Part shown: one piece after another, positions 8,751 to 18,278 of the stretch
Layout: every line of letters starts with the position of its first letter
Numbering within the stretch: the first letter of the stretch is position 1
Source of the DNA: Desulfobacterales bacterium
GTDB taxonomy: Bacteria > Desulfobacterota > Desulfobacteria > Desulfobacterales > JAHEIW01
DNA: 37,074 nt
Reading direction: 5' to 3'
Assembly (NCBI GenBank): GCA_020348305.1
Contig: CP070746.1
Location: 5,163,084-5,200,157 of the forward strand
Made by a program: the position numbers and the translations under genes
The notes under the pieces: generated by a model
The model's input: the letters and a program-made list of their open reading frames with translations, nothing else
The model's database searches: none
Told to the model about the DNA's origin: nothing

Positions 8751-9896
8751 TCATCCCCAGTAACGAAGTATGATCGCAAAAATTGAATCAGAAAGGATTA
8801 TTAAAAAAATACTGCTTACCACCGCCGAAGTGGTAGCCCGGCCGACCCCAGCGGCACCACCTTTCACCTGAAATCCCCTCAGACAACCCACCATGGTAAT
8901 TAGAACCGCAAAAACACCACTTTTCAGAAATCCCCAAAAGACATCAAAAAGCGTTAGGGTCTTGATCGTTTGGGCCACATAAGCATTCGCCGTCAGGTCA
9001 AGCATGGATACTCCCACCACCAGACCACCCACAATGGCGAATAGATCTGAAAACAGCGTCAAGAATGGAACGACTATAACGGAAGCCACAATCCTAGGAA
9101 CCACTAAAAACCGCGTGGGGTCAAATCCCATTGTGAACAGGGCATCCACTTCTTCGGAAATTTTCATGGTTCCAATTTCAGCGGCAAAGGCTGATCCTGA
9201 TCTCCCGGCGACGATAATGGCAGTCATAATAGGCCCCAGTTCACGAACCATGGCCAAACTCACCAACGATGCAACGTAAATGTTAGCCCCAAACTGTCGC
9301 AGCTGGACCGAAGACATAAAGGCCATAATCAGACCGAGCAGAAAGCTGATCAGACCCACAATGGGAAGGGCATCAACCCCCATTTTTTCCATGTTTAAGA
9401 ACGTGTCATTTGTTCGCAATGATTTGGGATGTAAACAAACATAAAGCAATGACAAACAGACAGACCCGATAAACGCAAAAGTAAACGTTAGGTCTGAAGC
9501 TTGGCGAAAGACGCCTTCGCCCAGGCGTGTAAATATGTTGGGGGAACGTTTCTTAGGAGCTGATACCCTCTCCCCTATCGTGTCGAAGTTGAGGATAGAA
9601 AGCACATCCTTTACCTTATCACTGGCGTTTGTAAGATAAAGCTTGTCTTTTGCGCCGGTCATTAAATATTTTAATTCGACTAAAACCAGCGCGCCGAAAT
9701 CATCCAGGTAAGTAACTTTTTCAAGGTCTACGGTAAGCGAAGATGGGAGGCGATCCTTCAATAGGGATTTTACTCCCTCGATCATCCGGCCCGCACTGGA
9801 AGCATCCATCCTGCCCTGGATGTGAAGCGTCATAGACCCATCTTCACTTTGTGAAACTTCATATCGGCAAGATTGCAAATCTTCTGATTTTCTCAT
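8751..9896 (-). CDS. mlaE: MlaE family lipid ABC permease with N-terminal STAS domain
   Basis: The 381-residue protein has a STAS domain (about 10-105, with LTVDLEKVTYLDDFGALVL) fused to a five- to six-helix MlaE permease (about 130-380) carrying the hallmark RELGPIMTAIIVAGRSGSA stretch followed by a conserved EIGTMKISEEVDAL segment. In E. coli the STAS protein MlaB is separate and binds the ATPase; here it is fused to the permease, as in many non-enteric bacteria. Start ATG 9896 lies three bases after the stop of the sensor gene. Confidence 0.9.
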   Translation of the reverse strand: MRKSEDLQSCRYEVSQSEDGSMTLHIQGRMDASSAGRMIEGVKSLLKDRLPSSLTVDLEKVTYLDDFGALVLVELKYLMTGAKDKLYLTNASDKVKDVLSILNFDTIGERVSAPKKRSPNIFTRLGEGVFRQASDLTFTFAFIGSVCLSLLYVCLHPKSLRTNDTFLNMEKMGVDALPIVGLISFLLGLIMAFMSSVQLRQFGANIYVASLVSLAMVRELGPIMTAIIVAGRSGSAFAAEIGTMKISEEVDALFTMGFDPTRFLVVPRIVASVIVVPFLTLFSDLFAIVGGLVVGVSMLDLTANAYVAQTIKTLTLFDVFWGFLKSGVFAVLITMVGCLRGFQVKGGAAGVGRATTSAVVSSIFLIILSDSIFAIILRYWG

Positions 9897-9899
9897 AAA

Positions 9900-11228
9900 T
9901 CAAGGCTTTTCAAACTGGAATTCTTTCAAACCTTCTATATCCATACCATGAATTTTTCGCAGCAATTCCATGTCCATTTGAAAGATCAACCATCCTTTGA
10001 ACTCATTATCTTTGTACAATTCAAAGGCAATTTCTACACCCTTTTTGCCCATGGGATGATCCTTATCGGTACGATAAACAGTGAGCACCTTGTGCAGAGA
10101 GTCTTCATTGCCCTGGAATTTTATGGCCGCATAACTGCTGTCAATCATTCCGATAACATCTTCATCCGCCTTAATTGAAAATGCATTAATGACCTTTTTC
10201 TCCCTATCAATTAAAAGCAGGCCGTTATAAGGAAGCACAGTGGTTTTCTGAATATTGAAAAAATTTTTCATTACCTGACGTGTCTTTAATCTGTTACCAC
10301 TGCCAACCTGATCGATTAACAATGACTTGAGCACAAAGTAATCTTTCGCCAAATGGTTCCTCAGCTCCTGTTGTCTTAAACTTACGGTTTGGTAGCCCTT
10401 TGAAAAGTAAGGATAGCCAAAGAAAATAACCGCTGCCAAAATACCAAGCAAAAGAAACGAAGAGATAAGCCAGTAACCAATTCGTTTATATTTCCTCTCC
10501 AAGTTTTTGACTGTCGTAACATCTCGACCCAGTGAAAGAGCCCCCTGATAGTTATGGTGACCGTCATACAGAACCGTGGTGCTTGTCGAGATAAACCGTG
10601 TACCCTTTTCAGGATGTATTATTTGAAATATTTTTTCTCTGACCGAATATTTCTGTTGAACCTCTTCAAGGAAATCGTTGTAATCTCGGGGGTCTTCATA
10701 AATTTCATCAACGTTCCGATGACGCATTTGATGCCAGTCCCTGCCATATAGTTTTTCAGCTGCAGAATTCCATGCGAGAATTTTTCCTTCCTTATCGGTT
10801 AACAGAACAGCATCCGGCAGTTGATCGCAAAACTCGTTTAATCCATGTACAATCCGGCTTGTCTCATCAAGCCATTGAGCCAAATATTTGGTTATCTCCC
10901 TGGCCGCGCTCGGGAAATCACGAAGGAAGTGGTTGATCTTTTCCTTGGGAATGCGAATCACCTTTACGTCATCATTTGCTTTTACGGAAGCCGTCCTACT
11001 GCCCCCCAGGAAAAAGGACATCTCCCCGAATAAGGATCCTTTTTTGGTAATTTCTCGAATTTTCTTATCTCCCTTGAAAATATTTACCTGGCCGGAGACC
11101 AAGACATAGAGATCCTGGGATTCATCACCTTCGAGAAAGATAATTTGACCGGACGTAAAGGTAGTCAAATATTTGGATATATCAGGATGAGCGATAATTT
11201 CATCAATCATTAGATATTCCATTTTCAT
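9900..11228 (-). CDS. membrane sensor with cyclic-nucleotide-binding and PAS domains
   Basis: From ATG 11228 (its first base overlaps the TGA of the VWA gene) it has 442 residues. About 1-120 is a cAMP/CRP-type effector domain (GSLFGEMSFFLGGSRTASV is the phosphate-binding cassette region), about 130-240 a PAS domain (LPDAVLLTDKEGKILAWN, then EKLYG), about 250-272 a transmembrane helix, and the rest a soluble domain resembling a single-Cache-like or DUF3365-like sensor. No kinase, cyclase, GGDEF or DNA-binding domain follows, so output is presumably by protein contact. Its place between the VWA gene and the lipid permease suggests it senses conditions for the transporter. The ligand is unknown. 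Confidence 0.78.
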   Translation of the reverse strand: MKMEYLMIDEIIAHPDISKYLTTFTSGQIIFLEGDESQDLYVLVSGQVNIFKGDKKIREITKKGSLFGEMSFFLGGSRTASVKANDDVKVIRIPKEKINHFLRDFPSAAREITKYLAQWLDETSRIVHGLNEFCDQLPDAVLLTDKEGKILAWNSAAEKLYGRDWHQMRHRNVDEIYEDPRDYNDFLEEVQQKYSVREKIFQIIHPEKGTRFISTSTTVLYDGHHNYQGALSLGRDVTTVKNLERKYKRIGYWLISSFLLLGILAAVIFFGYPYFSKGYQTVSLRQQELRNHLAKDYFVLKSLLIDQVGSGNRLKTRQVMKNFFNIQKTTVLPYNGLLLIDREKKVINAFSIKADEDVIGMIDSSYAAIKFQGNEDSLHKVLTVYRTDKDHPMGKKGVEIAFELYKDNEFKGWLIFQMDMELLRKIHGMDIEGLKEFQFEKP

Positions 11229-12610
11229 CACAACACCAGCGTGGTGATGAAATCTAAGAGCTGATTGAGATTTTGGCAGGGCCTAACCTCGTGGCAAAAG
11301 CTCTGATAGGTACGCATTTCACTGTCACCCGTATACCAGAATTGTTCGGTTTCCGGATTCAGCCAAATCACCCGGCGGCTTCTTTCACGAACTTCGTCCA
11401 GAATTTGTTCTTCCGGATTGGAATAATTGGTACGCCCATCACCAATAATAATAAAGGTTGTCTTCTTATTGATAATGTCCATGTGTTCGTTTTGAAACTG
11501 ACGAAACGTCAGGCCGTAATCTGTGGCGGCATTGTATTCAATGTTTGCTTCTTTTAGAACCTTATCTATGGCCTGGTTGATCTCGTGGTCTTCAAAAATT
11601 TGGGTGACTTCATCCAGTCCGGCAACAAACACAAAGCTGCGCACCTGGGTAAAACACTCCTGCAACGAATACAGCATGTTTAACATAAAACGGGCAGCCG
11701 ACCAAACCGAACCGGAAACATCACAGAGTGTTACGATCTTGGCCTTGCGAGGTGGTCTAGTTCGAAAAATAATTTCCAAGGGTATTCCATGATACTTTGC
11801 GGCGCGGCGTAAGGTTTTTTTAACATCCAGAATCCCTCTGTTTCGGCTGGCAAAACGGCGGCTGATCGTATCCTTCAGTTTACGAACCAATTGTTCAATG
11901 ACCTCGCGCATCTCCTCCACTTCTTTTTTGGTCAACGAAGCGAAGTGGACCTCACCCAAACGATCCAGATGTTTTTGATACGACAGTTGCTTTTCGGCAC
12001 CCTCATCATACTGCATGCGCTGCTGGGTGAGCAAACGACGGGCGCTTTCCAAGCGGGCATTGAAATGCTCCCCCAAATCACGGCGGATTTCCCAATTCAT
12101 TCGACCGCGTTGATCATTGAAAAATTCTAAAAGCGCATTGTCAAACGCATTGATTTGCAGCATCAGCTCAAGACGGCGGACAACAGCTCCCAAATTAGCG
12201 CCCATTCCCCCACCCTGTCCGTCTCGGCCGGAAAGGGCCTGGCGCATTTGCTCAAGAAACTGGAGGGGATCGCCTCGCAAAAAATCCAACACCGCCTGAA
12301 AAGATTGGTTTCCGTTTGGTTCTAATGGCAAATTATCAAGAGTTTCCTGAATCTGAGTGGCAAGCGCTTCGGAATGGGCGATACTCTCATCTAAGCGTAG
12401 TTCGTGGAAAAATAAGTGATATAGTCGATCGAAGTGATGCTGTTCTCGCCGACTTTTGGCAAAATTGGCACGCAAGACAGCCGCAAACTGCGGCTCATCT
12501 AAAATATCAACCAGCTCCAGCTGATTCAAACAATCAAGCACTTCTGAGGTGGATATCCTCAGCCCCGCCGCCCGGGCACAGGAGACAAATTTCAATACTA
12601 GGTTGACCAT
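11228..12610 (-). CDS. VWA domain protein, CoxE-like
   Basis: From ATG 12610 it has 460 residues. The N-terminus MVNLVLKFVS plus AAGLRISTSEVLD is typical of CoxE-like VWA proteins that pair with MoxR ATPases. A von Willebrand A domain occupies the C-terminal third, with a MIDAS motif DVSGS (Asp297, Ser299, Ser301). MoxR-VWA pairs act as ATP-driven metallo-chaperones or assembly factors. A longer frame from 12670 exists but runs into low-complexity intergenic repeats and lacks family resemblance. Its partner ATPase is the next gene upstream. Confidence 0.85.
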   Translation of the reverse strand: MVNLVLKFVSCARAAGLRISTSEVLDCLNQLELVDILDEPQFAAVLRANFAKSRREQHHFDRLYHLFFHELRLDESIAHSEALATQIQETLDNLPLEPNGNQSFQAVLDFLRGDPLQFLEQMRQALSGRDGQGGGMGANLGAVVRRLELMLQINAFDNALLEFFNDQRGRMNWEIRRDLGEHFNARLESARRLLTQQRMQYDEGAEKQLSYQKHLDRLGEVHFASLTKKEVEEMREVIEQLVRKLKDTISRRFASRNRGILDVKKTLRRAAKYHGIPLEIIFRTRPPRKAKIVTLCDVSGSVWSAARFMLNMLYSLQECFTQVRSFVFVAGLDEVTQIFEDHEINQAIDKVLKEANIEYNAATDYGLTFRQFQNEHMDIINKKTTFIIIGDGRTNYSNPEEQILDEVRERSRRVIWLNPETEQFWYTGDSEMRTYQSFCHEVRPCQNLNQLLDFITTLVL

Positions 12611-12670
12611 AAGAACTGAGAATCTTGAACCGAAAATTGTTTGGAAATTTTTCCAGAGATAAGATATCAA

Positions 12671-12770
12671 TTGAGGAATTGCGAATTAAGGCATTTTGAA
12701 ATTGAATGTATTCTTCCGATTTAATTCCTCAATTCCCCAATCCCTCAATTCCTGAATTCCTGAATCCCCC
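12671..12770. repeat. low-complexity AATTCCTSAATTCC tandem-like repeat
   Basis: The spacer between the MoxR and VWA genes contains five to six imperfect copies of an AATTCCTCAATTCC/AATTCCTGAATTCC unit, clearest at 12722-12767. It is not a CRISPR because there are no unique spacers. Similar degenerate AATT-rich runs occur at 22040-22080 and 33970-34010. Confidence 0.5.
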
Positions 12771-13679
<909 letters not shown>

Positions 13680-13728
13680 AAATGTTATCCCGTTTTTAGG
13701 AATTATCTTAAAATAAAGCGAAATATCA

Positions 13729-15177
13729 TCAGCTGATATCCAAGATCCCTTTTACCAGATTGATCTTAGATTCAAGATCCGCCTGGCGGCCGATCATTAT
13801 CCGCTGCGCCATGGGCGGTCCGGCGCCATGCATGGATTCGATCAAATAAGCCACCGAACCGGCACCGGCCACCAAGTTTTCAATCAGTCGCAACACCTTC
13901 ATCCGATCAACTACCTCAACTCCATCTACTGCCGCCAGATACTTCTTGATATAGGGTCCGGCTACGGAGTCTTCCAGGTCTTGGGCCGACGGCATCGTAC
14001 CCAGAAGGCCGCCGGCGATATCTGTCGCCAGACGCGCCAGCTCATACGGAAAGCGTGTTACATTTAACTTGCACACATTGGCAAGCAGCATATCAATTTC
14101 ATAATTACCTGCAAGGGTTTGATGGCCTCTGGCCGAACAGGCGATTCCGCAGGCATACATGGTTTCATTCAGGTGGATCATTTCCACAATCTTATCTCGG
14201 ATGTGAGATGCCTTTTCCACCCCGTTCATCCGGGCAATCAGGGCTGCTGCTCCGATGAGTACATCACCCATACCCACTTTGCACCCCCCATAGCTTTGGC
14301 GATGGTACGCGGCAAACCGCTCGACCAGCGTCCCCGAATAATTCACTTCTCCGTTTAGGAAAATTCGTTCCTCGGGCACAAACACATCTTCAAATACGGT
14401 CATCACCTCCTGACCGCCAAAGGTAGGATTACCCACATCCAATCTAAGCCCCTCCAGCTTACGCGTGTCACTGGTCTGGCGACCGTATATAAATCGAATA
14501 CCCTTGGCGTTAACCGGTACGGCAAAACAGATGGCCCACTCTTCTTCTCCCGGGCGCATATTCAAGGTCGGCATCACAATAATCTCATGGGAGTTGAGCA
14601 TGCCGGTCTGATGGAATTTGGCTCCCCGCACCACGACACCATCGCTTTTTCGTTCCACCACCCGCAGAAAAAGATCCGGATCGGTTTGATCTTTGGGGCG
14701 TTTGCCCCGATCTCCTTTGGGATCGGTCATGGCCCCATCGACAACCAAATCCTCAAGTTGAATCCGGCTCCAATAATCCCGGAAACGCTGATGGTAATTG
14801 GTGCCGTGCTCCTTGTCACATTCATACGTGACGCTGAAAACGGCATTGGCGGCATCCAGTCCCACACAACGCTGAAAACAACATGCGGTCACGTTTCCGC
14901 AATAGCGCTGCATGATGACTTTGTTCATTAAGTCTTCCGTGCTTTGGTGCAGATGGGTGAATCGATTGATTTCTTCATCGGAGATTGAGGATCTGACCCT
15001 GAAAAGCGATTTGGTTTCTTCATTATGCGCACAATCATAGGTGGCCGCCACAGCTCGAATTGATGGCTCAACCAAAGGATTCTCCGGCAGATTTCCAGTC
15101 TGCTCTCCCATCACATTGGCTTCAAGGTCGAGAGATTTAATGGATTTAAGATATTCATCGCCGGTTTTCAAAGACAT
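13729..15177 (-). CDS. abfD: 4-hydroxybutyryl-CoA dehydratase / vinylacetyl-CoA delta-isomerase family
   Basis: The 482-residue protein matches AbfD, which uses FAD and a [4Fe-4S] cluster to dehydrate 4-hydroxybutyryl-CoA to crotonyl-CoA. The cluster ligands known from Clostridium aminobutyricum (Cys99, Cys103, His292, Cys299) all have counterparts here: CFQRC at 100-104, and His292 and Cys299 in AAYHRQSYGGCKVGMGD. That separates it from the related flavin 4-hydroxyphenylacetate hydroxylases, which lack them. GGAGG lies upstream of ATG 15177. It probably serves fermentation or assimilation of C4 hydroxyacids or aminobutyrate; no other gene of that route is adjacent. Confidence 0.85.
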   Translation of the reverse strand: MSLKTGDEYLKSIKSLDLEANVMGEQTGNLPENPLVEPSIRAVAATYDCAHNEETKSLFRVRSSISDEEINRFTHLHQSTEDLMNKVIMQRYCGNVTACCFQRCVGLDAANAVFSVTYECDKEHGTNYHQRFRDYWSRIQLEDLVVDGAMTDPKGDRGKRPKDQTDPDLFLRVVERKSDGVVVRGAKFHQTGMLNSHEIIVMPTLNMRPGEEEWAICFAVPVNAKGIRFIYGRQTSDTRKLEGLRLDVGNPTFGGQEVMTVFEDVFVPEERIFLNGEVNYSGTLVERFAAYHRQSYGGCKVGMGDVLIGAAALIARMNGVEKASHIRDKIVEMIHLNETMYACGIACSARGHQTLAGNYEIDMLLANVCKLNVTRFPYELARLATDIAGGLLGTMPSAQDLEDSVAGPYIKKYLAAVDGVEVVDRMKVLRLIENLVAGAGSVAYLIESMHGAGPPMAQRIMIGRQADLESKINLVKGILDIS

Positions 15178-15376
15178 ATTGATAACCTCCGTGATTGCGA
15201 TTCATTAAGGACCTATTTATCTAATATACATACCACACCGAATCCACAGATTAAATGATAATCTTTAACAGGACAATTTCGAGTTCTAAATTGATTATAA
15301 CAAAGTTGAGGTTTTGATGCCTTCCTGATAATGTGCATTCGATAAAATTTGATCTGATAAATTGGAGGGTACAGCA

Positions 15377-17029
15377 ATGACCAAAGCTGAATTTTTCCAT
15401 CTAAAAAATGATATGCTGGGTGCGAATTTCTTAGCAAACCTTATCGGTGTAATATTTATTCAGGTTTTTCTTATGAAGAGCGAAACACCACTGCCGCAGC
15501 AGGTGTTGGAAAATCCTATAGCTCATTGGTTGGATACGTTTTTTGCGCCCGCTGCATTTGCCTTCGTTTGTGGAATGACATTACTCTACGAACGGCCAAT
15601 TAGATCTTTTCTAAACGCAAAATTTAAAAACACATCTGTGCCTGAAGATCTGGAAAACCTGGCGCAACAACGATTGCTCAATGAACCTTTTATCCTTATG
15701 GTACTTAGTTTCAGTATGTGGCTTTTGTCTGCAATCCTTTGGCCAATCATTCACTGGGTTTTGGGTGTTGGCTCATATTGGATTCAACGCTCATTGTTCA
15801 TGAGCCTGAGTACCGGCTTGATCACGGTGACCATTGCATTTTTTCTGCTGGAGCATGTTTTACAAAAACGGCTGGCTCCTCATTTTTTCCCCTATGGCGG
15901 TCTCTATACTATCCCTAAAACCCTGCGGATCAGAATACGCACGCGGCTTGCCGCCCTACTATTTGCATGCAATCTTATTCCCCTCATTACAATAATCCAT
16001 ATATTCCACCGAATCACCAACTCCGAATCTGATCCTTCTAAAGCGCTGAATATGTTGAGTTCGTCATTATACATCAATATTATTATTTTTCTAATAGCCG
16101 GCATTTTTATTACCATATTGGTTAGCCGAAATTTAACCCTTCCTTTTGGAGAAATCATTCAGACGTTGCGCGGGGTGAGGAACGGCATTTTTGACAAAAA
16201 GGTAAAGGTAACCAGTAACGATGAAATCGGCTATACGGGTGATGTCATCAACGAAATGACAGATGGACTTAAAGAGCGCGATCGCATGCGCCAGAGTCTA
16301 GATCTGGCCATGGAAGTTCAACAACATCTGATGCCCAGCTCAGATCCCCGGGTTAAAGGTTTAGATATTGCCGGAAAAAGCATCTATTGTGAGGAGACCG
16401 GAGGAGACTATTACGATTATTTGATCAGAGGACATGAACAACAGGGAAAAATAGGTGTTGTTGTTGGAGATGTTTCCGACCACGGCATCCCCTCCGCATT
16501 ATTGATGACCACCACCCGGGCCTTCTTGCGTCAACGATCGTCAAGGGCAGGCAATCTCAATCAGATAGTTACTGATGTGAATAGGCAGCTTTCGCGAGAT
16601 GTGAAGGAATCCGGTCGATTCATGACCTTGTTCTTATGTGAAATTGATTGCCAAAACGAAACGATCAATTGGGTAAACGCCGGTCATGAACCTGCTTTAA
16701 TTTATAATCATAATACTGATGCGTTTGTCGAACTTACCAGAGGTGGTCTGCCTTTGGGGGTTTCTGAAAAAGCCGCCTACCAACAATTTCGATGGAAAAT
16801 TGCGCCCGGACAAATCATCCTCATCGGAACAGACGGCATCTGGGAGTCACAAAATCAAAATGGAGATATGTTCGGCAAGGAGCGGTTCCGCAATATTATC
16901 CGAAAACATGCGAAAGAATCAGCCAACAAAATTTTGAATGCTGTTATCCTGGCAATCAATGATTTTAGCAAAACACAAGAAAGACTAGATGATGTTACGC
17001 TCGTAGTAGTGAAGATCAAGCCCGATTAA
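15377..17029 (+). CDS. membrane PP2C/SpoIIE-type serine phosphatase with HAMP domain
   Basis: From ATG 15377 (GGAGG at 15364-15368) it has 550 residues. There are about six transmembrane helices in the first 255 residues, a HAMP linker (about 249-300), then a SpoIIE phosphatase domain with GGDYYD (342-347), GDVSDHGIPSALLM (from 364), GTDGIWE and a C-terminal DDVTLVVVK. These are the metal-binding acidic motifs of the PP2C fold. Proteins of this layout usually dephosphorylate anti-sigma-factor antagonists, like RsbU. No STAS antagonist or anti-sigma kinase is next to it, so its target is elsewhere. It is divergent from the dehydratase gene. Confidence 0.88.
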   Translation: MTKAEFFHLKNDMLGANFLANLIGVIFIQVFLMKSETPLPQQVLENPIAHWLDTFFAPAAFAFVCGMTLLYERPIRSFLNAKFKNTSVPEDLENLAQQRLLNEPFILMVLSFSMWLLSAILWPIIHWVLGVGSYWIQRSLFMSLSTGLITVTIAFFLLEHVLQKRLAPHFFPYGGLYTIPKTLRIRIRTRLAALLFACNLIPLITIIHIFHRITNSESDPSKALNMLSSSLYINIIIFLIAGIFITILVSRNLTLPFGEIIQTLRGVRNGIFDKKVKVTSNDEIGYTGDVINEMTDGLKERDRMRQSLDLAMEVQQHLMPSSDPRVKGLDIAGKSIYCEETGGDYYDYLIRGHEQQGKIGVVVGDVSDHGIPSALLMTTTRAFLRQRSSRAGNLNQIVTDVNRQLSRDVKESGRFMTLFLCEIDCQNETINWVNAGHEPALIYNHNTDAFVELTRGGLPLGVSEKAAYQQFRWKIAPGQIILIGTDGIWESQNQNGDMFGKERFRNIIRKHAKESANKILNAVILAINDFSKTQERLDDVTLVVVKIKPD

Positions 17030-17351
17030 ACAAGGTTTCGATAGTCGGGGTTCAGGATACGGATTGAGTAAGGTATGGGCACAGGGCATGGCGCATGGGG
17101 CATAGGGTTGAAAATCTGATATGCAATTTAGGTCATGATGCTTCTACGCTATGCGCTTTGCGCTATGCTCCATGCCTTCCATTTGTCTTGACCCGGAACC
17201 CGAAACGCGGAACGCGGAAGCATTTTATATATTGATTCTTGGACCATCTTCAATTAGGAAAGGATATGAATTGAAGTTTATGATTCCGATTAGGTCTATT
17301 TTGAGAACAAACTTTTCCTACAAATATTAAAAATCAATACAGGAGGATGAA
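17030..17351. other. intergenic region with degenerate palindrome
   Basis: This spacer has no gene. At 17085-17105 and 17149-17176 it carries an imperfect inverted repeat built on GGCATGGCGCATGGGGCATAG, which could fold into a large hairpin, followed by CGGAACCCGAAACGCGGAAC-type low-complexity repeats near 17190-17220 that recur near 34014-34030. The AGGAGG ribosome site of the next gene is at its right end (17341-17346). Confidence 0.45.
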
Positions 17352-18005
17352 ATGGACAAACCGATTGAGAACTACTGGAACCTGAGACTGGCTGATCTTA
17401 AAGCAGCTTTAGAATCAAACAACTTCGAAGTCTTTCTGGCAGATAATAAAGATGCAGCATATAAAATCGTTTTGGAAGATCTTATTCCTAAATTAGGGCC
17501 CAAAACCGTATCCTGGGGTGGCTCGATGACATTCCGAGCCACGGGTCTGTATGATCAGTTGTGTGAAAATTCTGATTTAAAGATACTTGACACATTTGAG
17601 AAAAAAATATCAAAAGAAGAGATGGGCGAGCGTCGCAGGCAGGCACTGCTGGTTGATCTATTTATCACGGGTACCAATGCCGTCACCGAAGCCGGACAGC
17701 TGGTCAATCTTGATATGGTTGGCAACCGTGTGGGGGCCCTTACGTTCGGTCCCAAATGGGTCATCCTTCTTATCGGAAGAAACAAACTCGTTACCAATTT
17801 AGATGAAGCCATGTACCGCATCAAAAACTATGTCGCACCGGTGAATTCCATGCGCTTGGATAAAAAAACGCCCTGTGTTAAAACCTCATACTGTGAGGAG
17901 TGCAAAAGCCCTGACCGCATCTGCAATTCTTGGACGATTACGGAAAAGTCGTTTCCCAAAGGAAGGGTGAAAATAGTGCTGATTAATGAAGATTTAGGTT
18001 TATGA
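17352..18005 (+). CDS. LUD-domain protein (lactate utilization / DUF162 family)
   Basis: The 217-residue protein has a LUD (YkgG-like) fold with TVSWGGSMTFRATGL and the DLFITGTNAVTEAGQLVN strand region, then a C-terminal Cys-rich tail CVKTSYCEECKSPDRIC that could bind metal. The ribosome site AGGAGG at 17341-17346 fixes the start. Family members act in lactate oxidation complexes (LutB/LutC) or stand alone with unknown roles; without LutA or LutB neighbours I would not call it a lactate dehydrogenase subunit. Confidence 0.8.
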   Translation: MDKPIENYWNLRLADLKAALESNNFEVFLADNKDAAYKIVLEDLIPKLGPKTVSWGGSMTFRATGLYDQLCENSDLKILDTFEKKISKEEMGERRRQALLVDLFITGTNAVTEAGQLVNLDMVGNRVGALTFGPKWVILLIGRNKLVTNLDEAMYRIKNYVAPVNSMRLDKKTPCVKTSYCEECKSPDRICNSWTITEKSFPKGRVKIVLINEDLGL

Positions 18006-18011
18006 TTAGAA

Positions 18012-18206
18012 CCCATCTCAAAAGGATTAATTAAAAGGATCGAAAGATTTGGCGATACCGATTGTCAGGCACTGAGCGGTTGTGATTGGAGCAAAAAAGA
18101 AGATGTCAAACGATATTTCAAAGAAAAGGTTTACGAAAAGACGTGCTATCACCAATTTGAATATGTCTTGGGCAACTGTCTGGAAAAAAATGACGGCATG
18201 CCATAG
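18012..18206 (+). pseudogene. 3' remnant of a C-GCAxxG-C-C family protein
   Basis: An open frame of 64 codons without a plausible start, in the same phase as the LUD gene and following its stop, ends at TAG 18204-18206. Its translation includes RFGDTDCQALSGCDW, then EKVYEKTCYHQFEYVLGNC, which resembles the C-terminal part of the small redox proteins of the C-GCAxxG-C-C family, with the N-terminal half absent. It therefore looks like a truncated remnant. Confidence 0.45.
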
Positions 18207-18278
18207 GGGCAAATAAACACCAGAATTCAATTTGAGCCGATCATCGCCGATGAATCTTCATTAAAAAAAGGTGTAAAA

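Noticed and set aside
12722..12767. Possible CRISPR array
   Set aside because: The repeated words are short, AT-rich and adjacent, without unique spacers or cas genes nearby.
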